NCBI GenBank assembly: GCA_964401045.1
Contig: CAYNXB010000078.1
Coordinates: forward strand, 1 to 12,621
From: CAYNXB01 sp964401045
Lineage (GTDB): Bacteria; Pseudomonadota; Alphaproteobacteria; Sphingomonadales; Sphingomonadaceae
Reading direction: 5' to 3'
Length of the DNA: 12,621 bases
This document shows, one piece after another, positions 6,008-12,621 of the stretch. The notes under the pieces were generated by a model. It saw only the letters and a program-made list of their open reading frames with translations. It did not search any database and was not told where the DNA came from. Positions within the stretch are counted from its first letter, which is position 1, and each line of letters starts with the position of its first letter. The position numbers and the translations under genes are program-made.

Positions 6008-7843
6008 ATGAGCCTTCGCAACGTGGCGATCATTGCCCACGTCGATCACGGCAAGACGACCCTTGTCGACCAGTTGTTCCGCCAGTCGGGCACTTTCCGC
6101 GAGAATCAGCGCGTGGAAGAGCGCGCGATGGATTCGAACGACCTGGAAAAGGAACGCGGGATCACCATCCTCGCCAAGCCGACCAGCGTGGAGTGGACGG
6201 CGCCCGGCGGGCACGAAACCTACCGCATCAACATCGTCGATACGCCCGGCCACGCCGACTTCGGCGCCGAGGTCGAGCGTATCCTCAGCATGGTCGACGG
6301 GGTAATCCTGCTGGTCGACGCCGCCGAAGGGCCGATGCCGCAGACCAAGTTCGTCACCGGCAAGGCGCTCGGGCTGGGCCTCAAGCCGATCGTGGTGGTC
6401 AACAAGATCGACCGGTCGGACGCGCGCGCGAGCGAAGTGCTCGACGAAGTGTTCGACCTGTTCGTCAATCTCGAGGCAAACGACGAGCAGCTCGATTTCC
6501 CCGTGCTCTACGCATCGGGTCGCCAGGGCTACGCCAGCACCGACATCGACGCTCGCGACGGCGACCTGATCCCCCTGTTCAAGACCATCGTCAGCCACGT
6601 GCCCGAGCCGGACCTCGATCCCGACGGCGCGTTTGCAATGCTCGCGACGCTGCTCGACCGCGATCCGTTCCTCGGCCGCATCCTGACCGGCCGCATCGAG
6701 AGTGGCCGGCTCGAAGTCGGCATGCCGATCCGCGCGTTGGACGTGAACGGCACCGTGGTCGAATCTGGCCGCGCGACCAAAGTGTTCGCTTACAACGGCC
6801 TCGACCGCGAACCGGTGCTCCACGCGCAGGCGGGCGACATCGTCGCCATCGCCGGGCTGACCGATGCGACCGTCTCCAATACGCTGTGCGACCCGACCGT
6901 CTCGGTGCCGATCGCCGCGCAGCCGATCGATCCGCCGACGCTGGCGATGACCTTCGCGGTCAACGACAGTCCATACGCGGGGCGCGAGGGCAGCAAGGTC
7001 CAGAGCCGCGTGATCCGCGAGCGGCTCGAGCGCGAGGCCGAAGGCAACGTCGCCATCCGCATCACCGAAAGCGCCGACAAGGACGCGTTCGAAGTCGCCG
7101 GCCGCGGCGAGCTCCAGCTGGGCGTGGTGATCGAGACCATGCGCCGCGAGGGCTTCGAGCTGTCGATCAGCCGTCCGCGCGTGCTGTTCCGCGATGGCCC
7201 CGGCGGCCGTGAGGAACCCTATGAGACGGTCGTGGTCGACGTCGACGACGAATACTCCGGCACCGTGGTCGAGAAGATGGCCCAGCGCAAAGGCGAGATG
7301 ACCGACATGCGCCCGAGCGGCGCGGGCAAGACCCGGCTGACGTTCTCGGCGCCGAGCCGCGGCCTGATCGGCTACCACGGCGAATTCCTGTCGGACACCC
7401 GCGGCACCGGCATCATGAACCGCCTGTTCGAGAAGTACGGTCCCTATCGCGGGCCCATTTCCGGCCGCCAGAACGGTGTGCTGATCTCGATGGAGCAGGG
7501 TGACGCCGTGCCTTACGCACTCAACGCGCTGGAAGAGCGCGGCATCCTGTTCATCACGGGTGGCGAAAAACTCTACCAGGGCATGATCATCGGCGAGAAC
7601 GCCAAGCCGCAGGACCTCGAGGTTAACCCGCTCAAGTCCAAGCAGCTCACCAACTTCCGCTCGACCGGCAAGGACGACGCCGTTCGCCTGACCCCGCCGC
7701 GCCGCATGACTCTCGAACAGGCGATCGCCTACATCGAGGATGACGAGCTGGTCGAAGTCACGCCCCAGAGTATTCGCCTGCGCAAGCGGTATCTCGATCC
7801 CAACGAGCGCAAGAAGGCGTCGCGCAAGGACGCCGCGGCGTAA
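6008..7843 (+). CDS. typA: Ribosome-associated translational GTPase TypA/BipA
   Basis: This 611-residue elongation-factor-like GTPase binds the ribosome and supports subunit assembly, stress and low-temperature growth. All G motifs are present: HVDHGKTT at 11-18, RGITI at 50-54 with the effector Thr, DTPGH at 78-82, NKID at 132-135 and ASG at 169-171. Beyond these come domain II, the EF-G-like domains (GRGELQLGVVIETMRREG) and the TypA-specific C-terminal domain with SRGLIGYHGEFLSDTRGTG. Length is normal for the family (about 605). The start at 6008 gives the classic N-terminus MSLRNVAIIAHVDHGKTT, with a modest GAGAG upstream. It is a housekeeping gene and marks the boundary between the catabolic region and the leftward receptor cluster. 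I see no convincing promoter in the 113 bases before it. Confidence 0.98.
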   Translation: MSLRNVAIIAHVDHGKTTLVDQLFRQSGTFRENQRVEERAMDSNDLEKERGITILAKPTSVEWTAPGGHETYRINIVDTPGHADFGAEVERILSMVDGVILLVDAAEGPMPQTKFVTGKALGLGLKPIVVVNKIDRSDARASEVLDEVFDLFVNLEANDEQLDFPVLYASGRQGYASTDIDARDGDLIPLFKTIVSHVPEPDLDPDGAFAMLATLLDRDPFLGRILTGRIESGRLEVGMPIRALDVNGTVVESGRATKVFAYNGLDREPVLHAQAGDIVAIAGLTDATVSNTLCDPTVSVPIAAQPIDPPTLAMTFAVNDSPYAGREGSKVQSRVIRERLEREAEGNVAIRITESADKDAFEVAGRGELQLGVVIETMRREGFELSISRPRVLFRDGPGGREEPYETVVVDVDDEYSGTVVEKMAQRKGEMTDMRPSGAGKTRLTFSAPSRGLIGYHGEFLSDTRGTGIMNRLFEKYGPYRGPISGRQNGVLISMEQGDAVPYALNALEERGILFITGGEKLYQGMIIGENAKPQDLEVNPLKSKQLTNFRSTGKDDAVRLTPPRRMTLEQAIAYIEDDELVEVTPQSIRLRKRYLDPNERKKASRKDAAA

Positions 7844-7848
7844 GACGA

Positions 7849-7870
7849 CGCGAGGGCCAGAGCCCTCGCG
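7849..7870. terminator. Hairpin between convergent typA and TonB receptor genes
   Basis: CGCGAGGGC (7849-7857) pairs perfectly with GCCCTCGCG (7862-7870) across the loop CAGA. The 9-bp GC-rich stem fills the 39-base gap between two convergent stop codons, so it probably ends transcription from both sides. There is no T-run on either strand, so it may act as a Rho-assisted or 3'-end-stabilising structure. Confidence 0.65.
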
Positions 7871-7882
7871 CCGCCCGCTTCG

Positions 7883-10360
7883 TCAGAACTCGAACCGCAC
7901 CGTGCCGCCCCAGGTGCGCGGCTCGCCGGGTACGCCGGCGATCACGCCGGTGTTGCTCGGCCCGAAGTTGAGCTGCTCGAAGTAATCCACGTCGAAGGCG
8001 TTGCGCACCCAGGCGTAGATGTTGAAGCCCTCGTCGGCGCGGAAACCCAGCCGGAAGCTGGTCAGCGCGTAGGCGTCGATCCAGCTGTAGGCCGAAGGCG
8101 AAGGATTTGACGAGAAGCGCGAGCGGTGGTTGCCATCGACACCGAGGTAGACCTCGCCGTCCTTGCCGAACAACGCGATCGGCGCGTTGGCTTCGGCACC
8201 GTATGAGAACGCCCACCTGGAGACGCCCGGCAGAACCTGGCCGGAGACGTCGCAATTCTGCGGGCTCAGCGATCCGGGAACGCCGGCCGAGCCGGGCTCC
8301 TGACTGCCGCTGACGGTGGTGCCTCCGGCAAGCTCCGGCGGGCACGGAGCGTCGACGAACTTGATGTACTTGGCGTCGGTGTAGGCGCCGTTGGCGTAGG
8401 CGGTGAAGCGCTCGCTCGGCCGGATCGAGAAATCGACCTCGACCCCCTGCGTGCGCACCCGCTCGGCGTTGGCCAGATAGCCGCGCAGAACACCGAGTTG
8501 GCCGTTGCTGACATTCGCCTGGAAGTCGTCGATCGTGGTGCGGAACGCCGCGAGGTTGAGCGTCGCTTTCCGATCCCAGAACTGAGTCTTGATACCCGCC
8601 TCGAAGTGCTGGACCGATTCCGGCTTGATCTGCCCGGCTTCGAGGATCGGGTTGCCGGCGGAATCGGTCGGCACGCCGTTCTGGTTGATGCCGCCGCTCT
8701 TGAACGTCTTGGCGTAGGATCCGTAGATCAGCACATCGTCGGCGAGTTGATAGCTCAGCGTCAGGTCGTAGCTGAAATTCCAGTCGCTGAAGACCGGCTC
8801 GATCAACTGCGGCGCATAGATGCCCCGCTGGGCGACCTTGATGGGGTCGGTCTGGCCGAACAGCACCGGGTTGCCATCGGCGTCGAATACCGCGCGTTCG
8901 TAATGGCCGGACTTCTTGTCATAGTTGAACCGCACGCCCGGCTGGATGCTCAGGCGGTCGGTCACCTTGAAGTCAAGCTGGCCGAACAGCGCCAGGCTGG
9001 TCGCCTTGAGCCATTGCGTGTTGATCGCGGTCAGCCCTTCGAGAACGCTCGGATCGCTCGCCAGCGCGCCGCTGAGGTTCCACCGGCTGGCGTCGTGGCC
9101 CTGCTGCTCGGTGCCCTGGGTATCGATCCGCTGATGAAAGGCGAACGCGCCGATCACACCGCTGATGCGCTCGCCGTTGTAGTTGTAGCGCAGTTCCTGC
9201 GAGTACTGGTTCTGCTGCGACGGATTCTGGGACTTGCTGACGATCGACAGACCGAGATAGTCGCGGTCGTTTTCCGGCTTCCAATCCCAGAAGCGCCACG
9301 CGGTGATCGAGGTCAGCGTGCTGCTATCGTCGATGTCCCAAACCGCGCGCAGCGAGGCCCCGCCGGTCTTGTTGCCGGCGTTGAGCGGCGCGTCGAGGTC
9401 GCTCAGGCGGTCGAACGGATTCGCGCTCGGGGGCGCGTAGCCGAACAGCTCCGCCAAGGCTGGAAACTGCCTGTTCGCCGCGCGCTGCGTCGGGCCATAG
9501 CCGACATAGACGCCGCCACAGCATTCCGCATCCTGCGCGCTGTAGTCTCCCGAAAGGGTGACATCGAAGGTGTCGTTGGGCCGGAACAGCAACTGGCCGC
9601 GCAGGCCGAGGTTGTCCTGCCCGTTGATCCAGTTGCCACTGGTGACGTCGTAAACCGAGCCGCGGCGATCGGTGCTCGACAGCGCGATGCGTGCGGCGAG
9701 GGTATCCGACAACGGCCCCGAAGCCGCTGCCTTGGCCTGCTTGAAGCCGTAATTGCCGAGACTCAGCTCGGCGCTGCCTTCGAAGGCGAACGTCGGCTGG
9801 TTGGTTCGGATATTGATCGCGCCCGCGGTGGTGTTCTTGCCGTAGAGCGTGCCTTGCGGCCCGCGCAGCACTTCGACCTGGGCGACATCAAGGAAATCGA
9901 ACACCGCCGAGGCCGGGCGCGATTGGAACACGTCGTCCACGTAGATGCCGACGCCCTGCTCGAAGCCATCGTTGGTGAGGCCGAACGGCACGCCGATCCC
10001 GCGAATGTTCACCGCGGTGTTGCGCGGGTTGGAGGAATAGACTTGTAGCGTCGGGGTCAGTTGCTGGATCTTGTAGACGCTGAACGCGCCGGTGTCGTTG
10101 ATCGTGCGGCCATCGAGCACGCCGATCGCCAGCGGTACTTCCTGGGCCTGCTCGTTGCGGCGACGCGCGGTTATGATGATCACGTTCTCCGGCGTGTTGC
10201 CGTTGCTCGCGGTGGTGCCCGCCTGGTCCGTGGCGGCTGGAGCAGCGACCTCGGCTGCCGCCGCGGCGGGTGGAACCGGCGTCGCGGGTTCGTCGGCCAG
10301 TGCGGGAGTGGAAAAGGCGGCGGCCGCGAATCCGGCCAGCAGCAAAGCACGCTTGTTCAT
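7883..10360 (-). CDS. TonB-dependent outer-membrane receptor
   Basis: This 825-residue outer-membrane active transporter is powered by TonB-ExbBD. A Sec signal (MNKRALLLAGFAAAAFSTPALA) ends at residue 22. An Ala/Pro-rich linker follows, then a TonB-box-like ENVIIIT at 59-65 and the plug domain (about 70-190) with VNIRGIG and VEVLRGPQGTLYGKNTTAGA. The rest is a 22-strand barrel ending in VRFEF with the C-terminal aromatic needed for assembly. Cysteines occur in an adjacent pair at 280-281 and as C-x29-C in a late extracellular loop, the latter a common sphingomonad receptor feature (NCDVSGQVLPGVSRW). The start has AGAGGGA upstream. The gene follows the DUF2292 and Rrf2 genes on the same strand. 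This suggests regulated uptake of a sulfur-containing or other nutrient, but the substrate is not readable from the sequence. A siderophore role is not specifically indicated. Confidence 0.95.
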   Translation of the reverse strand: MNKRALLLAGFAAAAFSTPALADEPATPVPPAAAAAEVAAPAATDQAGTTASNGNTPENVIIITARRRNEQAQEVPLAIGVLDGRTINDTGAFSVYKIQQLTPTLQVYSSNPRNTAVNIRGIGVPFGLTNDGFEQGVGIYVDDVFQSRPASAVFDFLDVAQVEVLRGPQGTLYGKNTTAGAINIRTNQPTFAFEGSAELSLGNYGFKQAKAAASGPLSDTLAARIALSSTDRRGSVYDVTSGNWINGQDNLGLRGQLLFRPNDTFDVTLSGDYSAQDAECCGGVYVGYGPTQRAANRQFPALAELFGYAPPSANPFDRLSDLDAPLNAGNKTGGASLRAVWDIDDSSTLTSITAWRFWDWKPENDRDYLGLSIVSKSQNPSQQNQYSQELRYNYNGERISGVIGAFAFHQRIDTQGTEQQGHDASRWNLSGALASDPSVLEGLTAINTQWLKATSLALFGQLDFKVTDRLSIQPGVRFNYDKKSGHYERAVFDADGNPVLFGQTDPIKVAQRGIYAPQLIEPVFSDWNFSYDLTLSYQLADDVLIYGSYAKTFKSGGINQNGVPTDSAGNPILEAGQIKPESVQHFEAGIKTQFWDRKATLNLAAFRTTIDDFQANVSNGQLGVLRGYLANAERVRTQGVEVDFSIRPSERFTAYANGAYTDAKYIKFVDAPCPPELAGGTTVSGSQEPGSAGVPGSLSPQNCDVSGQVLPGVSRWAFSYGAEANAPIALFGKDGEVYLGVDGNHRSRFSSNPSPSAYSWIDAYALTSFRLGFRADEGFNIYAWVRNAFDVDYFEQLNFGPSNTGVIAGVPGEPRTWGGTVRFEF

Positions 10361-10511
10361 GGTCTTGGTCCCTCTGTTTCGGATCTTGCAAGCCAGCGTG
10401 GCGGGCGAGAATCGAAGCGATTCTGGCCGTGGCGGCTGGATGCATCCGGGGGACCGGTCTGCGCTGCCGTTATGTGTGGTGAGATTCGGGGGCGCCTGTA
10501 ACCCGTGCGGG
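10361..10511 (-). promoter_or_regulatory. 151-base leader of the TonB receptor gene with three palindromes
   Basis: No gene lies here. It holds a 17-bp inverted repeat, AGAATCG-AAG-CGATTCT (10408-10424), a perfect palindrome GGATGCATCC (10438-10447), and GACCGGTC (10452-10459). I found no good -35/-10 pair and no match to cobalamin or SAM riboswitch cores that I could recognise. Either the receptor gene is read from the DUF2292 transcript or its promoter is weakly conserved. Confidence 0.4.
10408..10424. repeat. 17-bp inverted repeat upstream of the TonB receptor
   Basis: AGAATCG and CGATTCT are exact reverse complements around AAG. It may form a small hairpin in the leader mRNA or be a regulator site. 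It lies 48-64 bases before the receptor start codon. Confidence 0.5.
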
Positions 10512-10682
10512 TCAGGCGAAGCGACGGCGCTCCGTCACGTCGACTTGCATCAGCTTTCCGTCATGTACGGTGAGCTGGACAACGCCGTACCGCAGGCGCT
10601 CAAGTGCCTCCGCAACCACGCGCAGGTGCTCGGGCAGTTCGGCGGGATCGATTTGGTTCACGCGTTCGACAGTGGCACCCAT
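10512..10682 (-). CDS. DUF2292 (YezD / OscA-like) small protein
   Basis: This 56-residue protein is recognisable by the family core ALERLRYGVVQLTVHDGK (about 26-43) followed by MQVDVTERRR, the DUF2292 pattern of a helix, then two strands with the VHDGK turn and a basic C-terminus. Members include OscA of Pseudomonas, reported as needed for organosulfur use and chromate tolerance under sulfur starvation. They are commonly found beside sulfate/sulfonate uptake genes. The biochemical function of the family is not known. I chose ATG at 10682-10680, with GGAG 7 bases upstream. The longer frame opens with TTG at 10754, runs through the probable control region and would add 24 residues outside the family. 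The gene lies 98 bases after the Rrf2 stop and 151 bases before the TonB receptor start, all leftward. Confidence 0.87.
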   Translation of the reverse strand: MGATVERVNQIDPAELPEHLRVVAEALERLRYGVVQLTVHDGKLMQVDVTERRRFA

Positions 10683-10734
10683 GGGGCGTCTCCGGCTTGC
10701 TACGGCGATCATTGCCGTGGGCCGCCAACTATTC

Positions 10735-10751
10735 TCAACTGAAATGGTTGA
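10735..10751. promoter_or_regulatory. Candidate Rrf2 operator upstream of the DUF2292 gene
   Basis: TCAAC (10735-10739) and GTTGA (10747-10751) are perfect inverted halves around 7 bases. On the leftward strand a -35-like TTGTCA (10754-10749, five of six matches to TTGACA) overlaps the right half; the -10 is not clear. Position, symmetry and overlap suggest control by the adjacent Rrf2 protein, by inference only. Confidence 0.4.
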
Positions 10752-10780
10752 CAAGCGTCTTGCGCCGACCGGTGCGAAAA

Positions 10781-11242
10781 TTAACGCTCAACCGCAGGAA
10801 GGAAATCTTCGTCCGAGGCGAATGCAGGCACCGTCGCGATCGGGTCCGACAGGCGGATACCGTCGAGGATTTCGGCCGTGCGATCACGCACTTCGAGCAT
10901 CAGCGCGCGGATGCGGCATTCGTCTTCCTCGACGCAGTTGCGGCACTTCTCATGCGCGAAACGACTGGCGCACGGCACCAGCGCCAGCGAGCCGCGCATC
11001 ACGCGGATCAGGTCTCCATAGGTGATGTCGATCGGCGACACCGCGAGCCAGTATCCGCCGACCTTGCCGCGCTGCGAGGCGATCAGGCCATAGCGCGAAA
11101 GCTCCGACAGGATTGTCGTCAGGAAGTTCGCCGGGATATTCTGCGCCCGTGCGATTTCGGCTAGCTGCACCGGACCCTTGCCGTGTTGATCGGCAAGGTA
11201 CTGCATCGCGCGGATGGCATAGCGGGTCTTCTGCGACAACAT
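10781..11242 (-). CDS. Rrf2-family transcriptional regulator with a four-cysteine segment
   Basis: This 153-residue winged-helix regulator has the family start MLSQKTRYAIRAMQYLADQ. The recognition region is NIPANFLTTILSELSRYGLI (about 35-54), and the wing is SQRGKVGGYWLA (56-67). The sensory loop carries C91, C100, C103 and C109 (C-x8-C-x2-C-x5-C), suited to an iron-sulfur cluster or a redox/sulfur switch. The spacing differs from the C-x5-C-x5-C of IscR. I chose ATG 11242, which gives the canonical N-terminus, over TTG 11248. There is no convincing Shine-Dalgarno sequence, and a hairpin lies only 11 bases upstream. Downstream on the same strand is the DUF2292 gene. Rrf2 proteins such as CymR control cysteine and sulfur metabolism, which fits that neighbour, but iron-sulfur or nitric-oxide sensing remains possible. 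Confidence 0.92.
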   Translation of the reverse strand: MLSQKTRYAIRAMQYLADQHGKGPVQLAEIARAQNIPANFLTTILSELSRYGLIASQRGKVGGYWLAVSPIDITYGDLIRVMRGSLALVPCASRFAHEKCRNCVEEDECRIRALMLEVRDRTAEILDGIRLSDPIATVPAFASDEDFLPAVER

Positions 11243-11248
11243 GCCCAA

Positions 11249-11285
11249 AAGATGCGCCTTGCCGCTTCAGACCGCAACAAGGCGC
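11249..11285 (-). terminator. Terminator-like hairpin between the GMC gene and the Rrf2 gene
   Basis: Read leftward, GCGCCTTG (11285-11278) and CAAGGCGC (11261-11254) form a perfect 8-bp stem with a 16-base loop, followed by ATCTTTT. This looks like a rho-independent terminator for the GMC gene, although the loop is long. Because the Rrf2 ATG is only 11 bases beyond the stem, it could instead be an attenuator or leader structure of the regulator. Confidence 0.55.
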
Positions 11286-11303
11286 GCCACATTTCCGCCT
11301 GAT

Positions 11304-12621
11304 TTACGCCGCGAGAGCTTCCTTTGCATCGGCAAGGATCATGTCGGCGCCTTTTTCAGCGATCATGATCGTCGGCGCGTTGGTATTGCCGCTCGAGATT
11401 TTTGGCATCACGCTGGCGTCGATCACCCGCAGACTCTCGACTCCGCGCACCTTGAGATCGGGCGTGACCGGGAAGCGTTCGTCCCCCATCGCGACTGTGC
11501 CGACGCAGTGATAGAGCGTGCCGCCGGCGACCCTTGCGTAGCCAAGCATCGCCTCGTCGGTGTCGCCGAACGGATCGCCGGCTTCCTTCATATACGGTGC
11601 GAGGGCGGGCTGCCGCCAGATGTTGCGGATGATCTTGAGCTGGTCGACCACGCTCTGCTTGTCGATCGGGTCGCTCAGGTAATTCGGTACGATCTTCGGC
11701 ACCACTGTACCGTCGGGCGACTGCGCATGGATCGATCCTCTCGATTCGGGTCGCAGCTGGCAGGGGTTCGAGGCCAGCCCCGGATCCTTGTCGAGCCGCA
11801 GGCCCTGATACCGGTTGAGGTATTCGAGATCCATGGATGCAGCCATCACGTGAATCTGCACGTCGGGATACTGCAGCGTGTCGCGCGTTTTCACGAACGC
11901 GCAGCCGTGCGCCACCGCATAGCTGAGCAAGCCCTTGCGGGTGAGCCCGTACTTGGCGATTTCACCCAGCAGGCGCACGCCGCGGCTGAGCTGGTTGATC
12001 GAATGGTGCGGCTCCTTGAGTGCAGCCTGGCAGCCGATCATGTAGTGGTCCTGCAGGTTCTCGCCGACCAGCTTCGATTCGTGCACCACGCTGACGCCGA
12101 GGCCCTGCAGCAGCGCGCCCTGGCCCACGCCCGAGATCTCCAGCAGCTTGGGACTTTCGACCGCGCCGGCGGCGAGGATTACCTCGCGTGCCGCCATCAC
12201 GCGGCGGGTTTCGCCATTCTGCCGGAACTCGACGCCGATTGCTTTCTTGCCGTCCCACAGGATGCGGGTGGTCATCGCGCGTGTCTCGACGGTGAGGTTC
12301 GGCCGCTTCATTGCCGGGTGGAGATAAGCGACCGCAGCCGAATGACGGCGGCCGTTCTTGGCGGTCATCTGGAAGAAGCTGCAGCCTTCCTGATTGCCGT
12401 CGTTGAGGTCCGGCTTGTAGGGAATGCCCGCCTCCACGCAGGCATGGACAAGCGCGGCCGAGACCGGATGCTCGTCAGGAAAGTCCGACACGTTGAGCGG
12501 GCCGCCGGAGCCGTGGAACTCGTCCTCGCCGCGCTCCTGATTCTCGCTCTTGCGGAAGTAGGGCAGCACCTCGTCCCAGCTCCAGCCGCGCGCGCCCATC
12601 TGCGCCCAGCCGTCATAGTCG
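11304..12621 (-). CDS. GMC-family FAD-dependent oxidoreductase (partial, N-terminus outside window)
   Basis: This is a flavoprotein alcohol/choline-dehydrogenase-like oxidoreductase. 438 residues are visible, and the frame stays open to the right edge (DYDGWAQMGARGWSWDEVLP). The N-terminal FAD dinucleotide fold and true start are therefore missing. The second GMC signature is seen as GAVESPKLLEISGVG, followed by LGVSVVHESKLVGENLQDHY. The catalytic pair is at the C-terminus: His364 in LYHCVGTVAMG and Asn407 in SGNTNAPT (numbering from the Met at 12599). The end, RVIDASVMPKISSGNTNAP, is typical of the family. Full-length relatives are about 530-550 residues. The substrate is probably a primary or aromatic alcohol, or a polyether alcohol, but cannot be read from the sequence. 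The gene lies upstream of the Rrf2 gene on the same strand with a 61-base gap containing a terminator-like hairpin, so it may be a separate transcript. Confidence 0.93.
   Translation of the reverse strand, partial: DYDGWAQMGARGWSWDEVLPYFRKSENQERGEDEFHGSGGPLNVSDFPDEHPVSAALVHACVEAGIPYKPDLNDGNQEGCSFFQMTAKNGRRHSAAVAYLHPAMKRPNLTVETRAMTTRILWDGKKAIGVEFRQNGETRRVMAAREVILAAGAVESPKLLEISGVGQGALLQGLGVSVVHESKLVGENLQDHYMIGCQAALKEPHHSINQLSRGVRLLGEIAKYGLTRKGLLSYAVAHGCAFVKTRDTLQYPDVQIHVMAASMDLEYLNRYQGLRLDKDPGLASNPCQLRPESRGSIHAQSPDGTVVPKIVPNYLSDPIDKQSVVDQLKIIRNIWRQPALAPYMKEAGDPFGDTDEAMLGYARVAGGTLYHCVGTVAMGDERFPVTPDLKVRGVESLRVIDASVMPKISSGNTNAPTIMIAEKGADMILADAKEALAA

Noticed and set aside
5864..7378. 504-residue open frame opposite typA
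   Set aside because: Antisense shadow of typA, His/Asp/Arg-rich with no domain; long reverse frames are usual in high-GC genes.
8498..10048. 516-residue open frame opposite the TonB receptor
   Set aside because: Antisense shadow of the receptor, low-complexity composition and no ribosome site.
10361..10511. Possible cobalamin or SAM riboswitch before the TonB receptor
   Set aside because: I looked for B12-box-like and SAM-type conserved cores and found only chance fragments.
10683..10754. N-terminal extension of the DUF2292 protein from TTG at 10754
   Set aside because: The extra 24 residues lie outside the family, overlap the inverted repeat and -35-like element, and ATG 10682 has its own ribosome site.
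1..12621. Mobile element, CRISPR, tRNA or phage signals
   Set aside because: No transposase, integrase, regular spaced repeats or tRNA-like cloverleaf was seen; gene content and composition are uniform.

Overview
The window is high-GC, densely coding DNA that looks alphaproteobacterial, most likely from the order Sphingomonadales (Novosphingobium/Sphingobium/Erythrobacter type). The reasons are a lignostilbene dioxygenase closely resembling the Novosphingobium NOV1 type, a large sphingomonad-style TonB-dependent receptor, an AAHS-family aromatic-acid transporter and a GMC alcohol oxidase/dehydrogenase. This placement is from protein character only. Both ends cut genes: the 3' part of a class III alcohol dehydrogenase gene at the left edge, and the 5' part of a GMC oxidoreductase gene at the right edge. 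No intergenic stretch exceeds about 150 bases. I see no rRNA, tRNA, CRISPR array or insertion sequence.

Region 1 (1-4524) is a divergent cluster around a 67-base control region. Leftward lie a MarR-family regulator, an aromatic-acid:H+ symporter of the MFS/AAHS family and glutathione-dependent formaldehyde dehydrogenase, with gaps of only 20-30 bases. Rightward lie a lignostilbene-alpha,beta-dioxygenase with all four iron histidines and the phenol-recognising Tyr/Lys pair, a 116-residue protein of unknown function and a 104-residue cupin. The most economical reading is a regulated stilbenoid (lignin-dimer) uptake and cleavage module. The formaldehyde dehydrogenase could deal with formaldehyde released when lignin dimers are converted to lignostilbenes or when methoxy groups are removed. 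The cupin gene carries a perfect 13-bp inverted repeat.

Region 2 (4671-7843) holds a lipoprotein serine hydrolase of the beta-lactamase/family VIII esterase type and the housekeeping ribosome-associated GTPase TypA/BipA. A strong hairpin separates TypA from the convergent TonB receptor gene.

Region 3 (7883-12621, all leftward) reads GMC oxidoreductase, Rrf2-family regulator with four cysteines, a 56-residue DUF2292 (YezD/OscA-like) protein, then a TonB-dependent receptor. DUF2292 proteins are associated with sulfur-starvation and organosulfur use, so the Rrf2-DUF2292-receptor set may be a sulfur-responsive outer-membrane uptake unit. A perfect inverted repeat between the Rrf2 gene and the DUF2292 gene is a candidate operator.

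The most interesting points are the stilbenoid module with its compact divergent promoter, the two unknown small genes travelling with it, and the Rrf2-DUF2292-TonB receptor unit.
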